Source of the DNA: Streptomyces sp. NBC_01451
GTDB lineage: Bacteria; Actinomycetota; Actinomycetes; Streptomycetales; Streptomycetaceae
Assembly (NCBI RefSeq): GCF_036227485.1
Contig: NZ_CP109479.1
Span: 9,982,001-10,046,000 of the forward strand
Direction: 5' to 3'
DNA length: 64,000 bases
Position numbers and translations under genes: made by a program. Shown here piece by piece: positions 59,568 to 64,000 of the stretch. Position 1 is the first letter of the stretch, and each line of letters starts with the position of its first letter. Under the pieces are notes generated by a model. That model did not search any database. It was not told the DNA's origin and saw only the letters and a program-made list of their open reading frames with translations.

Positions 59568-62500
59568 ATGAACGACGCCGCCTCGACCAACCCGGACCTG
59601 CCGCTCACGGCGGCCCAGCACGGCGTGTGGGTCGCCCAGCGACTCGCCCCCGACAGCCCGCAGTACACCTGCGGCATCTACTACGACGTCCCCGCACACG
59701 TGGACCGCGCCCTGCTCGCCCACGCCGTGGAGCGGGCCGTGGCGGAGACCGAGGCCCTGCGGGTCCGCTTCCACGACGACGGAGAGACGGTCCGTCAGAC
59801 GGTCGACCCGTCCGCCACCGGCGAGCTGGAGTACGTCGACCTCAGCGGCGAGGCCGATCCGGCCGGGGCCGCCCGGGCATGGATCGACGCCGACCAGGCC
59901 CGGCCCGTCACGGTCACGGACGACCGGTTGTTCCGGCACACCCTGCTGCGGCTCGGACCCGACCGGCACTGGTTCCACTTCCGCTACCACCACATCCTTC
60001 TCGACGGCTACGGACAGGTCCTGCACTGCCGCCGGCTGCTGGAGGTCTACACGGCACTCGCCGCGGGCGAGCAGCCGCCCGAGAGCGGCTTCGGCTCCCT
60101 CGGCGATGTCCTGGCCGAGGAGCGCGCCTACCTCGGCTCCGCCCGCCGCAAGCGCGACAGCGCCTACTGGCAGCGGGAGTTCGCCGATCTGCCCCAGTCC
60201 ACCGAACTCGGCTCCGGCGCCACCGGACTGGCGCCCAGCCTGCCCGCCACGACCGGCCGTCTGCCCGAGGACACCGCGCTGCGGGTGCGCGGCCTCGGCG
60301 GGGCCCGCTGGTCCCTGCCGGTGATCGCCGCCATGGCGGCCCACACCCACCGCGTCACCGGCGCCCACGACGTCCTCGTCCGCGTCTTCATGGCCGCCCG
60401 GCTCAGTCCGCACGCCCTGGCGACACCCGCCATGCTCGTCAACGACGTCCCGCTGCGGATAGCCGTCGACGGCTCCACCACCTTCGCCGAACTCCTCGAC
60501 CGCGTCGCCGCCCGCCTGGCCGAGGCGAGCCGCCACCAGCGCTACCCGCACGACGAACTGCGCCGCGACCTCTCCGCCCCGGCCCATCCGGGGACCCTGA
60601 GCGGGCCGTCCGTCAACGTCCTCTCCTTCGCCGCCGCCCGCCTGCCGTTCGGCACCACCGAGGCCGAGGCCCACCAGCTCGCCTCCGGCCCGGTGCGCGA
60701 CCTCGCCCTGCACGCGTACGGCGACCCCGAGGCGGGCGACGGCATCGAACTGACCGTCAACGCCCACCCGGGACGCTTCACCCCCGAGACGGCCGCCGCC
60801 CACCGCGAACGCTATGTACGCCTGCTCACCGCCGTCACCGAGCGACCGAACCAGCCCATCGGCACCGTCGATCTGCTCGACGACGCGGAACACGAACGAT
60901 TCCGTGCCCACAACGACACCGGCCACGCGAGCGACCCGCGCTCCCTGGTGGAGCTGTTCGAGGCCCAGGACCCGGCCGCCGAGGCCGTCGTCTTCGAGGG
61001 CGAGCGGCTGACCTACGGCGAACTGGGCGCCCGCGTCAACCGGCTCGCGCACGCCCTGCGCGGGCGGGGCGTGGGACCGGAGGCTCGGGTGGCGGTGGTG
61101 CTGCCCCGCTCGCCCGACCTGATCGTCGCGCTGTGGGCGGTGCTGAAGACCGGTGCGGCGTACGTGCCCGTCGAGACCGGCTACCCGGCCGACCGGATCG
61201 CGTACGTCCTCGCCGACTCGCGCGTGTCGTTCGTGATCGACGCGGACAACGTGCGCTCCCTCGGCGACGGCGAACCCGCCACCGACCCCGGCGTTGTCCC
61301 GCGGGGGGACAACGCCGCGTACGTCATCCACACCTCGGGCACCACCGGCCGCCCCAAAGGCACCGTCGTCACCCACGCCGGCATCACCAACATGCTCGCC
61401 TGGATGCAGGACGAGTACCGGCTCACGCCGGCGGACCGGGTCGTGCACAAGACGCCGGTCGGGTTCGACGTGTCGGTGTGGGAGGTGTTCTGGACCCTCA
61501 CCCGTGGTGCGACGCTCGTCGTCGCCCGCCCCGACGGCCACCGCGACCCGGCCTACCTGGCCCGGCTGGTCCGCGACGAACGGGTCACCGTCATCCATTT
61601 CGTGCCCGCGATGCTCGGCCCCTTCCTCGACGAGTACCCGTACCTGCCCACGGACGCGCTGCGCATGGTCAGCTGCGGTGGCGAGGCACTGCCCGCCGGA
61701 CTCGCCGACCGCTTCCACCGCGAGTGCGGCGTCCCACTGCACAACTCCTACGGGCCCACCGAGTTCTCGGTGACCGCCACCTCCCACGCCTGCGTACCCG
61801 GCGACCCCGTCACGATCGGCACGCCCACCCACAACTCGCGTGCCTACGTGCTCGATCCGGCCCTGCGGCCGGTGCCGACCGGCGTCACCGGCGAGCTGTA
61901 CCTGGCGGGCGTCCAGCTGGCCCGCGGCTACTTCGACCGGCCCGGCCCGACCGCCGAGCGCTTCGTCGCCGACCCCCACGGCCCGGCCGGCACCCGCATG
62001 TACCGCACCGGGGACCTGGTGCGCCGACGGGCGGGCGGCGACCTGGAGTTCGTCGGACGCGCCGACGACCAGATCAAGATCAACGGACAGCGGGTCGAAC
62101 CCGCGGAGGTCGAGGCCGTCCTGGCGTCGGTGCCCGGCGTCGAACAGGCCGTGGTCGTCGTCCACGACTCCGCGACGGGCGCCCGGCAACTCGTCGGCTA
62201 TGTGACCGGCACCCCTCGGACCGATCCCCGCGCCCACCTCGCGGCCCTGCTGCCCGCGCACATGGTGCCGGTGAGCGTGCTCCTCCTGCCGTCGATCCCG
62301 GTGACCCCCAACGGCAAGACCGACCGCGCCCACCTGCCCGCCCCGGCCCGGCAGGTGAGCGGCCGTACCCCCGCGACCACCACCGAGCTCCTCCTGCACG
62401 GCATCGCCGCCGCACTCCTGAACCGTCCCGAACTGGGCGTGGACGACGACCTGTTCGCCCTCGGCGCGGACAGCATCCACGCCATCCAGCTCGTCAGCCG

Positions 62501-64000
62501 TGCCCGCCGACAGGGCCTGCGCCTCACCCCCCAGGACGTCTTCGACCACCCGACGGTCGCGCGGCTCGCCCTCGCCGCCACAACGGCACCGGCGGCCCCG
62601 CCCGTCGAGGACGACCCGGTCGGCGACCTCCCCGGCACACCCATGTCCCGGCGCCTGGCCGAACGCGGCGGCCCCACCACCGGCTACGCCCAGTCCCTCC
62701 TCCTCGCCGCCGGGCCGGAACTGACGTACGACAGGCTGTCCGTCGCCCTCCAGCAGGTGCTCGACCGCCACGACGCCCTGCGCATGCGCGGCCGGCACAT
62801 CCTGCCCGTGGGCGCCGTACGGGCCGAGGACTGCCTGACCCGCGCCCGGAACGAGGACGTGGCAGGGCAGAAGGAGGCCGCCCGGCGCGCGCTGTCGCCG
62901 GACGACGGTGTGATGGTGCGGGCGGTGTGGTTCGACTCCGGCCGGCTGCTGCTCGTGCTCCACCACCTGGTCGTCGACGGCGTGTCCTGGCGCATCCTGC
63001 TGAGCGACCTCACCGAGGCGCTCACCGCCGGGGAGCTGTCCCCGCGCGGGACCTCGCTGCGCCGCTGGGCCGGACACCTCCGTGCCCCCGACCAGGAACT
63101 CCCGCTGTGGACCGACCTGTTGTCGACCCCGGAACCCGTCCTCGGCACCCGCCCCCTCGACCCGGCCAGGGACTGCCACGGCACGGCCCGCTCGGTCACC
63201 GTCACCGTCCCGGCCGACCTCACCGCCACTGTGCTGACCAGCCTGCCGGCCGCCTACCGGGCGACCCCGGACGACATCCTGCTCGCCGCGCTGTCGGCGG
63301 CCGTACAGCGCCACCGGGGTGAGGGACCGGTCCTGGTCGACCTGGAGGGCCACGGCCGCGACCACCTGCCCGACGGCATGGACCTGTCCACCACCGTCGG
63401 CTGGTTCACCCGAATCCACCCGGTGCGCCTGGGCCCCGGCACCGGGACCGGCGCCGACCTGATCAAGCGCACCAAGGAGGAACTGCGGGCGATCCCGCAC
63501 GGCGGTCGCGGTCACGACCTGCTGCGCGACCGGCTCGGCGGACTGCCGACACCCCAGATCTCCTTCAACTACCTGGGCCGCCTGGACGCGACCGACCTCG
63601 GCGGCTGGCAGCTCGCCCACGGCGCCACGGCCGTGGAACTCCTCGCCGACGACGGCCTGGCACTCACCCACACCCTCCAGATCGACGCCCACGTCCGCGA
63701 CGGCGAGCTGACCGCCGAGTGGACCTATCCCGCCGGTGTCCTCACCGAGACCGACGTACGCGCCCTCGCCGAGGCGTGGACGGGAGCCCTCGCCGAACTG
63801 GCCGCGCACACGCGAGGCGGACTCACCGTCTCCGACGTGCCCCTCGTCCGGATCACCCAGGAGGAACTGGACAGGTTCCGCGGTGCCACGGACGTCCTGC
63901 CGCTCTCCCCGCTCCAGGAGGGCCTGCTCTTCCTCGCGCTGTATGAGCCCGACGACCCCTATGTCGGCCAGCTCGTCCTCGACATCGACGGCGGCTTCGA
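59568..64000 (+). CDS. Non-ribosomal peptide synthetase, C-A-PCP-E-C..., runs off the window
   Basis: At least 1477 residues; the 3' end is beyond the window. Domains in order: condensation (about 1-440, HHILLDG at 141-147), adenylation (about 450-930; [16 protein letters not shown] from 588, [46 protein letters not shown]), carrier with [11 protein letters not shown] (Ser969), epimerisation (about 1000-1440; HHLVVDG at 1132, [31 protein letters not shown]), then the start of a second condensation domain ([16 protein letters not shown]). The first condensation domain follows an ACP and FAAL, so it should be a lipid-starter type. The first residue should end as a D-amino acid. An ATG with CCTGACC upstream starts it, 2 bp after the ACP stop. 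Confidence 0.92.
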   Translation, partial: MNDAASTNPDLPLTAAQHGVWVAQRLAPDSPQYTCGIYYDVPAHVDRALLAHAVERAVAETEALRVRFHDDGETVRQTVDPSATGELEYVDLSGEADPAGAARAWIDADQARPVTVTDDRLFRHTLLRLGPDRHWFHFRYHHILLDGYGQVLHCRRLLEVYTALAAGEQPPESGFGSLGDVLAEERAYLGSARRKRDSAYWQREFADLPQSTELGSGATGLAPSLPATTGRLPEDTALRVRGLGGARWSLPVIAAMAAHTHRVTGAHDVLVRVFMAARLSPHALATPAMLVNDVPLRIAVDGSTTFAELLDRVAARLAEASRHQRYPHDELRRDLSAPAHPGTLSGPSVNVLSFAAARLPFGTTEAEAHQLASGPVRDLALHAYGDPEAGDGIELTVNAHPGRFTPETAAAHRERYVRLLTAVTERPNQPIGTVDLLDDAEHERFRAHNDTGHASDPRSLVELFEAQDPAAEAVVFEGERLTYGELGARVNRLAHALRGRGVGPEARVAVVLPRSPDLIVALWAVLKTGAAYVPVETGYPADRIAYVLADSRVSFVIDADNVRSLGDGEPATDPGVVPRGDNAAYVIHTSGTTGRPKGTVVTHAGITNMLAWMQDEYRLTPADRVVHKTPVGFDVSVWEVFWTLTRGATLVVARPDGHRDPAYLARLVRDERVTVIHFVPAMLGPFLDEYPYLPTDALRMVSCGGEALPAGLADRFHRECGVPLHNSYGPTEFSVTATSHACVPGDPVTIGTPTHNSRAYVLDPALRPVPTGVTGELYLAGVQLARGYFDRPGPTAERFVADPHGPAGTRMYRTGDLVRRRAGGDLEFVGRADDQIKINGQRVEPAEVEAVLASVPGVEQAVVVVHDSATGARQLVGYVTGTPRTDPRAHLAALLPAHMVPVSVLLLPSIPVTPNGKTDRAHLPAPARQVSGRTPATTTELLLHGIAAALLNRPELGVDDDLFALGADSIHAIQLVSRARRQGLRLTPQDVFDHPTVARLALAATTAPAAPPVEDDPVGDLPGTPMSRRLAERGGPTTGYAQSLLLAAGPELTYDRLSVALQQVLDRHDALRMRGRHILPVGAVRAEDCLTRARNEDVAGQKEAARRALSPDDGVMVRAVWFDSGRLLLVLHHLVVDGVSWRILLSDLTEALTAGELSPRGTSLRRWAGHLRAPDQELPLWTDLLSTPEPVLGTRPLDPARDCHGTARSVTVTVPADLTATVLTSLPAAYRATPDDILLAALSAAVQRHRGEGPVLVDLEGHGRDHLPDGMDLSTTVGWFTRIHPVRLGPGTGTGADLIKRTKEELRAIPHGGRGHDLLRDRLGGLPTPQISFNYLGRLDATDLGGWQLAHGATAVELLADDGLALTHTLQIDAHVRDGELTAEWTYPAGVLTETDVRALAEAWTGALAELAAHTRGGLTVSDVPLVRITQEELDRFRGATDVLPLSPLQEGLLFLALYEPDDPYVGQLVLDIDGGF

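Noticed and set aside
59627..63322. A 1231-codon plus-strand frame overlapping the NRPS
   Set aside because: Rich in Arg and Pro without recognisable motifs; it is an out-of-frame shadow of the synthetase.
59385..63809. A 1474-codon minus-strand frame opposite the ACP and NRPS genes
   Set aside because: Low-complexity Gly/Val/Arg sequence with no motif; the plus strand holds clear NRPS domains.

Overview
The window is very GC-rich, uses many GTG and TTG starts, and is densely packed with translationally coupled genes. It carries LacI/ABC/glycoside-hydrolase clusters, an Hsp20 gene with its divergent regulator, and a modular peptide synthetase. All of this points to Streptomyces or a close relative, probably an accessory-rich part of the chromosome. 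No tRNA, rRNA or CRISPR array was seen.

Layout. (1) 1-2.6 kb: remains of a small operon split by an intact IS1182-type element with 33-bp perfect inverted repeats. The last gene looks like a nonsense-mutated Mrr-type membrane nuclease. (2) 2.9-18.7 kb: sugar utilisation. A leftward group runs LacI regulator, lipoprotein binding protein, two permeases, GH3, cytoplasmic GH32 and secreted GH30. A second LacI gene is divergent from a secreted GH32 whose inserted module is itself split by a second copy of the same module. (3) 18.8-37.4 kb: a mosaic of fragments (IS21 IstA/IstB, a large integrase, IS3, several genes with stops or frameshifts) surrounding intact genes. The intact genes are a PP2C/GAF signalling phosphatase, a GNAT acetyltransferase, a complete four-gene Wadjet anti-plasmid system of the TIGR02677/78/80/79 type, a Fic protein and an S66-like peptidase. 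(4) 37.8-46.3 kb: an MFS exporter; a two-gene unit in which a Phd-like segment, a degenerate DnaB/RecA-like domain and a Tap/PolB-like domain are fused and followed by a small Tpg-like DNA-binding protein; then an Hsp18 regulator/Hsp20 pair, two DUF2267 proteins, back-to-back hairpins and more decayed genes. (5) 46.4-64 kb: the edge of a lipopeptide gene cluster. Leftward genes encode an ABC exporter, an LLM oxidoreductase, a type II thioesterase, an SDR and a stand-alone A-PCP protein. Rightward genes encode a fatty acyl-AMP ligase, two long acyl-CoA dehydrogenases, an ACP and an NRPS (C-A-PCP-E-C...) that runs off the window.

How parts work together. The sugar operon should import a glycan breakdown product released by secreted enzymes and finish it with GH3 and GH32 enzymes. 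The Wadjet genes are chained by start/stop overlaps and should be made as one complex. In the lipopeptide cluster, the ligase loads a fatty acid onto the ACP, the dehydrogenases probably desaturate it, and the first condensation domain of the NRPS joins it to the first amino acid, which is then epimerised. Family names rest on motif recognition and memory, not on a database search.
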